Shown: piece by piece, positions 24,608-31,788 of the stretch | Layout of the letters: each line of letters starts with the position of its first letter | How positions within the stretch are numbered: the first letter of the stretch is position 1 | Program-made: the position numbers and the translations under genes | The notes under the pieces: model-generated | Told to the model about the DNA's origin: nothing | Seen by the model: only the letters and a program-made list of their open reading frames with translations | Databases searched by the model: none | IMG/VR virus record: IMGVR_UViG_3300026372_000001 | Location: 1 to 32,995 of that record | DNA from: a virus | Length of the DNA: 32,995 nucleotides | Strand: one strand, 5' to 3'

Positions 24608-26338
24608 TCACCATTTGGTGAGGATGCTGGTGAGCTCCTCCTCTACGGCCGGGTTCTCCACCATGCGTGCGCAGATCGCCGGCATCCCGTGGACCTTCAG
24701 GTACCTCTTGATGTGGGACCTTCGTCCCTCTGCTTCCCCCATCCATTCCGGGTCGTCGGCGGTCGCCATGACCGCCACCAGGCACCTACTGAGCTCGACG
24801 AGCTCGCTGGTCACGGCGTCGTCCTCGGTTCCGTTGAGCATCATGCCCACCTGGAGCTCGCGCGAGCGCGCCACGAGCCGGTACAGGACACACCTGTCGT
24901 CCGAGTCCGAGATGGGCTTCATGAGGCGCTTGGCCACGCGGCCAGCGATCTTGCACCTCCACTGGTCCATTTCTCCACGGCGTCTTTCCCAGGCGCTATC
25001 CCACGCGATCCACGGGATCACGTCCCCCGCGAGCTCGATGACATCGCACGCGAGTGCGATCCCATCATTGGGGACCTCTGTCTCGGGGTCGGCGGCGAGC
25101 GCGGCGGCGATCCGGGTTTCCCACACGTTGGCGTGGATCGTGTCCACGCCACCGTCGAGGCCGAATCTTGCCTGCGCGAACCCGGCCGCGAGGCCGGCGA
25201 CGGTGACGATTTTCAGCTCGATGGCGCGGTTGATGATGTTTTTCGCGTTTTGGTAGATGTACCCGGGGATCTGCCATTGCGTCAGCAGATCAACCAGGCG
25301 CCCCTCCGGGCCGGCCGTCGGCGTGGGGATCCTCACCACCCTGGCCGTGCACCAGGCTTCCATCCGGCTCCGTCCCGGCATGGCGATCATCGTGGGGCCG
25401 GCGTCGATGGCCCCCTGAGTGACACCGATCATGGTGTCAGGGGCCCACCGGGACTCCCATCCGTCCTCACACGGGTACTGGATGGGGCCGCCGTTCAGGC
25501 CATGCTTCAGATTTTCCGTGCCCCAGATGGCGGCCAGGCTGTTCTCACCCGTCCACGTAGGGGACCATGAGGCAATGACCTTGGTCATGACGTCTGCGAG
25601 CTCTGTCGCGCTGCCGATCGGCAGCGTCCCCTCCAGGATCCCGGGAATATTGCTACATCCCACCTCCCCCTGAATCAGGGGAACTCGCCCCCCCTTCAAG
25701 CACGCCATATGTGTTTCTTCGACTGTCTGCACGACGACGCATCGCGCCCAGAGCGCTGCTCGGCGCGCGACCGAGCACAGGGTCGGCAGCTGCCGGGCGA
25801 TCTCCTTGATGTCGCCTAGGTGCTCACCGAGCACCTTCGCGTCACGGTCCCAGGAGACGTCGTGCAGGTGGTCGGGCACCCAGCCCTGCCCGCGGACGGT
25901 CCGCCCGTCGGCGAGCAGGTAGTCGGCGATCTGGCTACCGCAGAGCTCCTCGGGGATCGGTACGCCGCTCCGGTACACCTCGGTAGTGGTGCCGTCGTCG
26001 AGGCCGGCCTGCACGTCGGCGACGTCGGCCAGTCGCTCCTGGAGGGACCCGAGGTCGCGCTCGCGGACCGCGAACGTCGACGGCGCGCAGGGCTGTCCCT
26101 GCGCGTCGGTGGTCGTGATGGTCGCGTCCCCATCCGTGGGGATCACGATGGAGACGTGGCGGTGCGTCCAGTGCCCGTCCCCGTGCATCCAGATGACGGC
26201 CCCCTCCAGGGAGGTCACGCGGTCCCAGATCTCGGGGGAGCAGGCGAGGGCGGACTGCATGGCGGCGCGATAGCGCCGCCACGGCCCGGGAACGGTCATG
26301 TCCTGGTCGTCGTCGACGACGTAGATGGTGTCAGTCAC
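24608..26338 (-). CDS. Large early protein of unknown function
   Basis: The 576-residue protein is the longest early gene. I see no Walker A, polymerase, primase or helicase motif. It is a soluble mixed protein with many Trp and Cys; a middle region (about 235-370) holds SWSPTWTGENSLAAIWGTENL, GWESRWAPDTMIG and AMPGRSRMEAWC, and a C-terminal helical half ends in a Lys/Trp tail. The GTG at 26338 is preceded by AGGAGA, and a GCCGGAG/CTCCGGC hairpin lies in its leader. Its place between the exonuclease and ERF genes suggests a role in replication or in take-over of the host; that is inference from position. Confidence 0.7.
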   Translation of the reverse strand: MTDTIYVVDDDQDMTVPGPWRRYRAAMQSALACSPEIWDRVTSLEGAVIWMHGDGHWTHRHVSIVIPTDGDATITTTDAQGQPCAPSTFAVRERDLGSLQERLADVADVQAGLDDGTTTEVYRSGVPIPEELCGSQIADYLLADGRTVRGQGWVPDHLHDVSWDRDAKVLGEHLGDIKEIARQLPTLCSVARRAALWARCVVVQTVEETHMACLKGGRVPLIQGEVGCSNIPGILEGTLPIGSATELADVMTKVIASWSPTWTGENSLAAIWGTENLKHGLNGGPIQYPCEDGWESRWAPDTMIGVTQGAIDAGPTMIAMPGRSRMEAWCTARVVRIPTPTAGPEGRLVDLLTQWQIPGYIYQNAKNIINRAIELKIVTVAGLAAGFAQARFGLDGGVDTIHANVWETRIAAALAADPETEVPNDGIALACDVIELAGDVIPWIAWDSAWERRRGEMDQWRCKIAGRVAKRLMKPISDSDDRCVLYRLVARSRELQVGMMLNGTEDDAVTSELVELSRCLVAVMATADDPEWMGEAEGRRSHIKRYLKVHGMPAICARMVENPAVEEELTSILTKW

Positions 26339-26444
26339 TGTGTCTCCTGGTGTAGTGCCACGCCGGAGCAGCCATTCTCCGGCAGTGATTCCACTATACA
26401 TCATGCACACCTAGCGCACTATGTGTCTGGGGCGCCCGCCCCCG
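26339..26444 (-). promoter_or_regulatory. Leader and promoter region of the 576-residue gene
   Basis: It contains, in minus-strand order, GTGCGCTAGG and GCATGATG (26399-26406), a possible -10 TATAGT, a 7-bp hairpin (26362-26368 with 26377-26383) and an AGGAGA site. GTGCGCTAGG also occurs before the ERF leader. Confidence 0.55.
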
Positions 26445-27206
26445 TCATCCGTAGACCGGCCATCCCATGCGCATCGAGTCAGCCCGCTCCGGGGACGTCC
26501 TTGAGAAGTACGCGCGCAGGGACTCCTGCTGCTCCCGCGCCCAGATCCTCTGCGCCTGGCAGAGCCCCTCCACGCTCTCCCCCGACCCTGTCGTGCCCTG
26601 GGAGGCGACGCGCACCATGGCGGCCACCCGGTCCGCCGGCAGGGCATGGATGAGACGCAGGGTCGCCACCGCGTCCCCACACGCGTCATGCGCGTCCAGG
26701 TCGGCCGTCTCGATCCCGTAGTGCGCGCACGTGTCCATGAGCCGGCGGCTACCGCGCCGGTAGCGGTCGATCGCCTTGTCGATCACGAGCGGGTCGACCA
26801 GGCGGCCCCTGGCGGCGTGCGAGATCCTCCCCCACACGTCGTCCAGCTCGTGTCGGCGGCACTCGGCCCTGATCAGGGACAGATCGTAGGGCGCGTTGTA
26901 GACACCCACGATGTAGCTGGGCGACCGCGCGACATCCTCCAGAGCGGTCGCGATCGCTTCCAGGGCGACATGCGGCTCCACGCCGCCGCCCGCGACCATC
27001 TCGTCGGTGATGTGGTGGACATCGGTCGCCCCAGGAGGGATGGGCACCCCGGGGTTCACCAGGATGCTATCCCGGTAGACGGACCCCATATCGGGCTCGT
27101 AGGTGACGACCCCGAGCTGGACGATCCGATCTGTTTCGGTGTCGACACCGGTGGTCTCGGTGTCGATGATGACCGCTGGCAGGCTCCTGTACATGCCACT
27201 GATCAT
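26445..27206 (-). CDS. DnaQ-like 3'-5' exonuclease
   Basis: The 253-residue product has all three exonuclease motifs of the DEDDh group: IIDTETTG with Asp15 and Glu17, YNAPYDLSLI with Asp108, and HDACGDAV with His173 and Asp178. It likely degrades or proofreads DNA during phage replication or recombination with the ERF protein. The ATG at 27206 overlaps the previous stop by 4 bases. The C-terminal 75 residues are outside the family core and helical, of unknown function. Confidence 0.88.
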   Translation of the reverse strand: MISGMYRSLPAVIIDTETTGVDTETDRIVQLGVVTYEPDMGSVYRDSILVNPGVPIPPGATDVHHITDEMVAGGGVEPHVALEAIATALEDVARSPSYIVGVYNAPYDLSLIRAECRRHELDDVWGRISHAARGRLVDPLVIDKAIDRYRRGSRRLMDTCAHYGIETADLDAHDACGDAVATLRLIHALPADRVAAMVRVASQGTTGSGESVEGLCQAQRIWAREQQESLRAYFSRTSPERADSMRMGWPVYG

Positions 27207-28195
27207 ATACGGTCACCGGCCGTCTGGCGTGCTCGCCGGCCGCGCCGTCGCGCCAGCACGTCGAGGATCTCCGTGGGCGGCTGTGCGGTAGCCGCCTGCC
27301 GTAGGCACACGTCGCAGCAGCCGGCACGCAGCTGCACGCCAGGATGCTCCGGGCAGCACTGCCGTGCCGGGCCACGCAGGGCGGCAGCCCCAGGCTGATC
27401 CAGAACCGTCAGGCCCCGCAGCCACACGACGACCGCCCCCGTGTGGGCTCCCTGCCAGCTCCTGGCGGCCGCGAGGTGGGCGACCTGCTCCGATGTCCAG
27501 CCGTCACCAGCCATGGCCTCCAGGGCCCGCGTGACGGGTCCTCGACGTGCAGCGCGGACCGCTGCCGCCAGCGCGGGCGGGAGCGAAACCGTCAGGGCGC
27601 CCAGGAGCGCGGCGACCGCGGCCGCGGCCGCCGCGAGCGCGTCATCGTCCTGGCCGGAGTTCTCATCCACCACCTCCATCGCCTGGGTGGTGGTCTCGGC
27701 GGCGGCCGCCCGGTGGGCGCCGGCGGCCGGGATGGTGGGCTGGGGGGTAGGGGGAGGTGTCTCTAGAGGCTGTCTCTCTATATGTAGGACGCCTGGCGGG
27801 CCGGATCCGGGCTGGCCGGATCCGGTTTTCCAGGCGCCGGTCTGACCTGCGGTGATGCCCGTGACCTGCGTCGGGCGCTCATCCGGGCTGTCGGTGCCTG
27901 GGGCGTCGGTGATGTCCCACGTGGTGGTGAGCCGGCCGGCCTGGTCGCGTTCGACGTGGCGCGTCAGGTACCCGCACGTCTCCAGCTCGCGCAGGGCCGA
28001 CAGGACAGCGTCACGGCCCTCACCGGTGGGGCGCTCGCGTGCGAGCTGGGCCGCGCTGGTGCGCCAGTCGAGGGGGCGTGACAGGACGGCGGCGAGGACG
28101 CCGGTGGCCCGGTAGGACAAGCGCACATCCTGGAGGGCTGCTCTCAGGATGGTGGCGACGGCGTCGCCCCGGCATGCTGCTCGACGCACTGTCAT
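27203..28195 (-). CDS. Initiator-like winged-helix protein
   Basis: The 330-residue protein starts at ATG 28195 behind GGGAGGA. Residues 15-95 form a winged-helix domain with VRLSYRATGVLAAVLSRPLDW and a later helix (VLSALRELETCGYLTRHV), a pattern common in actinobacterial phage and plasmid replication proteins. A Pro/Gly/Thr-rich linker follows (about 100-190), then an Ala-rich helical part and near the end a CC...CCDVC Cys cluster that may bind zinc. It may bind the replication origin; the origin itself is not proven. Confidence 0.7.
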   Translation of the reverse strand: MTVRRAACRGDAVATILRAALQDVRLSYRATGVLAAVLSRPLDWRTSAAQLARERPTGEGRDAVLSALRELETCGYLTRHVERDQAGRLTTTWDITDAPGTDSPDERPTQVTGITAGQTGAWKTGSGQPGSGPPGVLHIERQPLETPPPTPQPTIPAAGAHRAAAAETTTQAMEVVDENSGQDDDALAAAAAAVAALLGALTVSLPPALAAAVRAARRGPVTRALEAMAGDGWTSEQVAHLAAARSWQGAHTGAVVVWLRGLTVLDQPGAAALRGPARQCCPEHPGVQLRAGCCDVCLRQAATAQPPTEILDVLARRRGRRARQTAGDRI

Positions 28196-28288
28196 GGGGG
28201 TATCCTCCCTGGTGGTGATGTCGCACCCGTGAGGGTGCCGCTGGGCCCGTCTCGGCGGGTCGCCCGATGCGTGTCGGGCTGTCTCCTG

Positions 28289-28326
28289 TGGGGGGGCGCC
28301 GGTCGTGGCGATATGGCGCCCCCCCA
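28289..28326 (-). terminator. 12-bp GC hairpin between early regulator and initiator-like gene
   Basis: Arms 28289-28300 and 28315-28326 are exact reverse complements (TGGGGGGGCGCC) with a 14-base loop. It lies 9 bases after the stop at 28335. It may attenuate transcription from the regulator into the operon. Confidence 0.6.
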
Positions 28327-28334
28327 GTCACGTG

Positions 28335-28670
28335 TCAGGGGCTGTCCGCGCCGGCAGGGTCGATGATGGTCGTGATTTTTCGGTTCGCGCGGCTGGGTGC
28401 CGGCGGCCGAGGGTGGTCGGGGGCCTCGATCCACCCGGGAGTGCGGGTGATGTAGCCGTCCTCGATGAGGCGGCGGATGTGCATCGCTACCGCTCTGGGG
28501 GACATTCCTGTTGCCTCACCCAGGTCGGTGATGGATACGTCGGTGATGGGGCGCCCGAGGGCGTCCGTGTGCCTACAGGCTGCCGCCAGGGCCAGGTAGA
28601 TGCGGACCTCTGCGCGCACGCCCTGTGCCATGCGCAGGGCCGCTTCTCTGGGGATACTCAAACTGGTCAT
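28335..28670 (-). CDS. Small winged-helix regulator
   Basis: The 111-residue protein has a helix-turn-helix with wing (about 45-80): ITDLGEATGMSPRAVAMHIRRL then IEDGYITRTPGW. It belongs to the MarR/GntR-like winged-helix group and is the first gene of the early block. It has no ribosome site before the ATG at 28670, and a possible -10 TACGAT ends 6 bases before the ATG, so it may be translated from a leaderless mRNA, which actinobacteria allow. Divergent from the gene at 28764, it may repress that promoter and its own. Confidence 0.7.
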   Translation of the reverse strand: MTSLSIPREAALRMAQGVRAEVRIYLALAAACRHTDALGRPITDVSITDLGEATGMSPRAVAMHIRRLIEDGYITRTPGWIEAPDHPRPPAPSRANRKITTIIDPAGADSP

Positions 28671-28763
28671 GGATACATCGTATCACTGCCCTCGGCTTGC
28701 ATGATGCGCACGGCGCGCGTATGATGGTGTCATCACCACGACACAGCAGGAGGCAGAGCAGAC
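28671..28763. promoter_or_regulatory. Divergent promoter region with GCATGATGC site
   Basis: For the plus strand there is TTGCAT (28697-28702), a 17-base spacer and TATGAT (28720-28725). For the minus strand there is TACGAT near the ATG. GCATGATGC (28699-28707) overlaps the plus-strand -35. An inverted repeat TGATG-GTGT-CATCA follows the -10. Confidence 0.65.
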
Positions 28764-29726
28764 ATGGATATCACCGTCACCCACGAGGGACAGCTCCTCG
28801 TCGTCACCACGCCGTATAGCGGAACCTGGAACACCCGCGCCAACGAGCTCAAGGGAGAGTGGAGCCGCGAACGCGGCGCGCGGATCTTCAGCTGCGTCCA
28901 CGAGGCCCTGATCCGCCAGGCCCTCGTGAACATTTTCGGCACCGACGGCACCGGCCCCAGCGCCGAGCCGCGCCTGGCGCGCATCGACGTCGCCATGATC
29001 ATGGCCGTTCGCAGCAACTATCGGCAGGCGGAGTGCGTCATCGCCGGCCGCACGGTCGCGAAACGCCGCGGCCGCGACATGGGCGCAACCCTCGGCGAGG
29101 GCGTCATCCTCGCCGAGGGCGGATTCGCCGGATGCGGCGGATCGATGAAGTACCCCGAGCTCTCGCCGAAAAGCACGTGCGTGGTGCACATGGAGATGCC
29201 GGCGGGGGCACTCGCCATGGCGCTGGAGCGCTATGGCGACGCGATCCAGGACATTACACCCGAGCCCGAGCCCGAGCTCGATGTCGATGAGCACATCGCG
29301 CCGATCGTGATCGTCACCGAGGCGGACGACACGACAGCGGCCACGCCCGCACCGGCGGAGGAACTGCTCGCACGCCTGGCCAGAGTCGAGCAGGCGCTCG
29401 GTGCGCAGCAGGAACGCATCGCCACGCTCGAAGCAGCCGTCGGTGCGCAGCAGGAACGCATCGCCACGCTCGAGGGCGAACTCGCACAGGAGCGCGCCCA
29501 GGCGGCCACCCAGGTCCAGGCAGCGGCCGAGCCGGAGAAGCCGGAGGAAGAGATCAATGCCGCGCAGGCCGCGGAAATATTCGGCGTGACCGCGTCGACA
29601 GTGCGCAGGTCGCTCGCGAAGCCTGGAGCGCCCCGAGTGCGTGGATACCGCCACGGTGCGAGGGTGTACGCCCTCATCGAGATGAGAGACCACTGGGAAG
29701 CGACGCATCCTGTCGCGCGCATCTAG
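28764..29726 (+). CDS. HARP-like / coiled-coil / HTH protein
   Basis: The 320-residue protein starts at ATG 28764 with AGGAGG 8-13 bases upstream. Residues 10-60 (TTPYSGTWNTRANELKGEWS, then FSCVHEALIRQAL) resemble a HARP-like DNA-binding fold seen in phage and plasmid proteins. Residues 200-260 are an acidic to helical coiled coil with a 14-residue repeat (GAQQERIATLE occurs twice). Residues 265-320 form a MerR-like HTH (INAAQAAEIFGVTASTVRRSL). It is one of only two plus-strand genes and is divergent from the early operon, so it may be a phage master regulator or DNA-binding protein. No enzyme motif is seen. Confidence 0.65.
   Translation: MDITVTHEGQLLVVTTPYSGTWNTRANELKGEWSRERGARIFSCVHEALIRQALVNIFGTDGTGPSAEPRLARIDVAMIMAVRSNYRQAECVIAGRTVAKRRGRDMGATLGEGVILAEGGFAGCGGSMKYPELSPKSTCVVHMEMPAGALAMALERYGDAIQDITPEPEPELDVDEHIAPIVIVTEADDTTAATPAPAEELLARLARVEQALGAQQERIATLEAAVGAQQERIATLEGELAQERAQAATQVQAAAEPEKPEEEINAAQAAEIFGVTASTVRRSLAKPGAPRVRGYRHGARVYALIEMRDHWEATHPVARI
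29400..29473 (+). repeat. 42-bp-period tandem repeat inside the coiled coil
   Basis: The 32-base segment at 29400-29431 is repeated at 29442-29473. The period of 42 bases (14 codons) equals two heptads, which keeps the coiled coil in register. It looks like a recent internal duplication. Confidence 0.85.
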
Positions 29727-29741
29727 GACATATACACGCAA

Positions 29742-29773
29742 GGCCCCACCAGGTCACTGGTGGGGCCTTCCGT
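29742..29773. terminator. Bidirectional terminator between plus-strand gene and array
   Basis: A 13-bp inverted repeat (AAGGCCCCACCAG with CTGGTGGGGCCTT, 4-base loop) lies 15 bases after the stop at 29726. It can end plus-strand transcripts of the HARP-like gene and minus-strand transcripts through the CRISPR array. Confidence 0.75.
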
Positions 29774-29793
29774 GTTGATACAGAACGCAGATG

Positions 29794-30211
29794 ATGCTAT
29801 CCCCGCGTGGGCGGGGACGACCTCTCGGTCGTGACGTGTTCGCGCCACGTGACCATGCTATCCCCGCGTGGGCGGGGACGACGTGGGGCCGGGTTCAATT
29901 TGCGTCATCGTTCCGGGCTATCCCCGCAGGCGCGGGGAACATGTTGCAGATGGGGCTTCCCCGCGTGGGCGGGGACGACTACGAGCTCATGGGCGATGCT
30001 GGCGCGTCGACGGGACTATCCCCGCGTGGGCGGGGACGACTTCGAAGGGGTCGCATGGTGGGAGATCCTCGCCGGACTATCCCCGCGTGGGCGGGGACGA
30101 GTTGCCCATGCCACGTTCAGCGGGGCTATCCCCGCAGGCGCGGGGAACACATAGAGGTCATATCAGATCTCGGCCCGAAGCTGGGGCTATCCCCGCAGGC
30201 GCGGGGAACAC
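29794..30211 (-). CRISPR. Phage-borne type I-E-like CRISPR mini-array, 8 repeats, 7 spacers, no cas genes
   Basis: Repeats of 27-28 bases lie at 29794-29821, 29855-29882, 29915-29942, 29953-29979, 30013-30040, 30074-30101, 30123-30150 and 30184-30211. On the minus strand each is a 5-base start, the stem CCCCGC with GCGGGG around a 4-base loop, then ATAG(C/T)CC or ATAGCAT. This is the type I-E layout, including stem position. Two types occur: A (GTCGT start, CCAC loop) five times, and B (GTGTT start, GCCT loop) three times. Spacers, left to right, are 33, 32, 10, 33, 33, 21 and 33 bases. The usual period is 61. No cas gene or AT-rich leader is present. The array follows the 90-residue gene by 15 bases and probably shares its promoter. 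Confidence 0.9.
29822..29854 (-). other. CRISPR spacer 1, matches own terL
   Basis: This leader-distal spacer matches 20223-20255 with three mismatches at the PAM-distal end. Translated in the terL frame it reads VTWREHVTTE, against VTWREHVAAE in this phage. All three differences change a codon's first base, as expected for a related terminase rather than random decay. Confidence 0.85.
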
Positions 30212-30226
30212 TCTTGCTGACCAGCA

Positions 30227-30499
30227 TCATACAGCTCCCCGACCGCACCACACGAACGCAAGATTCCCGCCGCCGAGTCGTTCAGTATCGACCGGGACGA
30301 TTTTCCCTGCCCGCGCGCACTCGCGGAAAGCGGCTCCATAGAAGCTACGCCATGGAACATGAATGTCGTCGGCGGTAAATTTTTTTCCCGTTTCCGCCAA
30401 CTCGCAGATGGCATTCTTGACAAGCTGTGTTCTGGTCGCCGCGCTGACGACATTCATCCTGCCAGCCTGGACCGGTATATCCATGGCGAGCTGTTCCAT
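30227..30499 (-). CDS. Small winged-helix-like protein before the CRISPR array
   Basis: The 90-residue product starts at ATG 30499 with AAAGGAG 5-11 bases upstream. The core (about 20-75) has RTQLVKNAICELAETGKKFTADDI, then SFYGAAFRECARAGKIVPV and GGNLAFVWCG, resembling small phage proteins with a winged-helix fold. Its stop lies 15 bases before the first repeat of the CRISPR array on the same strand. It follows the holin-like gene and has a near-consensus promoter. It might regulate or accompany the array, but its function is unknown. Confidence 0.7.
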   Translation of the reverse strand: MEQLAMDIPVQAGRMNVVSAATRTQLVKNAICELAETGKKFTADDIHVPWRSFYGAAFRECARAGKIVPVDTERLGGGNLAFVWCGRGAV

Positions 30500-30523
30500 A
30501 ACATCTCCTTTCACAATTGCACA

Positions 30524-30551
30524 ATTATGCACGACATTTCATTCATGTCAA
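30524..30551 (-). promoter_or_regulatory. Near-consensus promoter for the 90-residue gene and array
   Basis: On the minus strand, TTGACA (30551-30546) is followed by 16 bases and CATAAT (30529-30524). Transcription should begin near 30517. The region is clearly richer in A and T than its surroundings. It is the best housekeeping-type promoter in the window. Confidence 0.78.
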
Positions 30552-30615
30552 GCAGAATTGGATAATGCGACTGTGAGGAGAATGCATATTTTCGAAACAT
30601 GGCTCTGACCTGGTA

Positions 30616-30807
30616 TTACAGGGCGCCCGCGATGGCCTGCCCGAGCGGGTCGATGACACCCATACCGAGCAGGCCGCCGGCGAGGAGCCACATGCCGCGC
30701 TCGACGGTTCGCAGTCGACTCCGGTCGTCCATGAGCTCGCTACGGATGTCGTCGAGCGCGGCCTCGATACGCGCCAGGCGCTCACGTGTCATCGCCTGGT
30801 CGGTCAC
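30616..30807 (-). CDS. Holin-like protein
   Basis: The 63-residue protein has a charged helical start (about 1-40, with RERLARIEAALDDIRSELMDDRSRL) and one hydrophobic helix (about 41-62, WLLAGGLLGMGVIDPLGQAIAG). It follows the lysin by 9 bases. This is the layout of small one-helix holins with a coiled-coil start. GTG at 30807 with AGGA; the internal ATG at 30792 is an alternative. It should time the release of the lysin. Confidence 0.7.
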   Translation of the reverse strand: MTDQAMTRERLARIEAALDDIRSELMDDRSRLRTVERGMWLLAGGLLGMGVIDPLGQAIAGAL

Positions 30808-30816
30808 GCACGGATC

Positions 30817-31788
30817 CTAGCTGCCGGTACCGGAGCCGGCGGTGATCCTCTCGGCGAGCTCGTCCGTGATGGCGGCAGCGAGCACGACCGGGTCGATGAC
30901 GACCGCCCCGGTAGTCGACGTCGCGAGCCGCTGGGCGACGGCGGCGGCGAGCGTCTCGACGTCGAGCCCGTTGACGATGTTGCGCGCCTGTGTTGCGCGT
31001 GAGCGCGCCTGGAGGAGTGTGCGGGCGGCGACGTTCTCGCTGTTGGGTGTGGATCCTCCGATGCGGATGTTGAGGTCGTCCCGCCAGACGGCCTGGGCGC
31101 ATGCTGCCGCGATGGCGTCGACGTCGGTGCTGGTGATGGGCATGTCGTCCTCCTGTGATGTGGTGAGCTCGGCGAGCTCGGCGGGTGTGCCGGCGTAGAC
31201 GCTGACGTCGCAGTGGCCTGACACGCCGGGCACCTGGGCCCTGTCGCTGTACTGCCACAGGGTCCACGAGGTCCATCCTCCCCAGGGCAGGCCGGGGGAT
31301 TTCTGGCTGGCTCGCTCCCACAGGGCACTGGCTGTGCCGGTGCCGGCGTAGGGGTAGCGGGCTGCCCATAGGTGGCCGTACCGGGCGCCGCTGAAGTCGC
31401 CGGTGAGCTGGTGCCAGCTGGCGTGGGCGCAGTAGATCAGGAGCGGGTGGGTGGGGTGGAGCTCGCGCCACCTGGTGCACCAGTCGGTGACGTCGATGGA
31501 GGTGACGCCGGCCTGTTCGACGTCCAGGGCGATCAGGAGTCCCTCGGGGTTCCCGGTGGCGGCCAGGAAATGGTCGCACTGGCGGGCGCCATGGCCGTGG
31601 GTGAGGAAGTGGTAGGCGCCGGTGACGAGTCCGGCTTTGCGTGCGCCGGCGATGTTGATGGTGTAGCGCGGGTCGACGTAGCCCGTGCCCTGGGTGGCCT
31701 TGATGATGGCGCCGGTGATGCCGCTGTGTGCGACGCGGCCCCAGTCGATGGAGCCGTTGTGGTGGGAGACGTCGATGAGGTAGAGCAT
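30817..31788 (-). CDS. GH25 lysozyme endolysin
   Basis: The 323-residue protein has a GH25 muramidase domain (about 1-205): LIDVSHHNGSIDW with Asp6, LIALDVEQAG with Asp89 and Glu91 (the DxE catalytic pair), and a later WTLWQYSD. It cuts the glycan strands of peptidoglycan. The C-terminal 110 residues are helical, with IAAACAQAVWRDDLNIR and VLAAAITDELAERI, and resemble the cell-wall-binding or virion-linked tails of actinophage lysins. The ATG at 31788 has only a weak ribosome site; an ATG eight codons upstream is possible. Confidence 0.9.
   Translation of the reverse strand: MLYLIDVSHHNGSIDWGRVAHSGITGAIIKATQGTGYVDPRYTINIAGARKAGLVTGAYHFLTHGHGARQCDHFLAATGNPEGLLIALDVEQAGVTSIDVTDWCTRWRELHPTHPLLIYCAHASWHQLTGDFSGARYGHLWAARYPYAGTGTASALWERASQKSPGLPWGGWTSWTLWQYSDRAQVPGVSGHCDVSVYAGTPAELAELTTSQEDDMPITSTDVDAIAAACAQAVWRDDLNIRIGGSTPNSENVAARTLLQARSRATQARNIVNGLDVETLAAAVAQRLATSTTGAVVIDPVVLAAAITDELAERITAGSGTGS

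Noticed and set aside
29775-29821. Plus-strand promoter before the array (TTGATA, 17 bases, TATCCC)
   Set aside because: The -10 is poor and the repeat layout (5-base start, stem, ATAG end) fits minus-strand transcription.
29791-30378. Open plus-strand frames through the CRISPR array
   Set aside because: They translate the repeats into periodic Pro/Arg/Gly peptides, as happens with any GC-rich array; there is no start signal.
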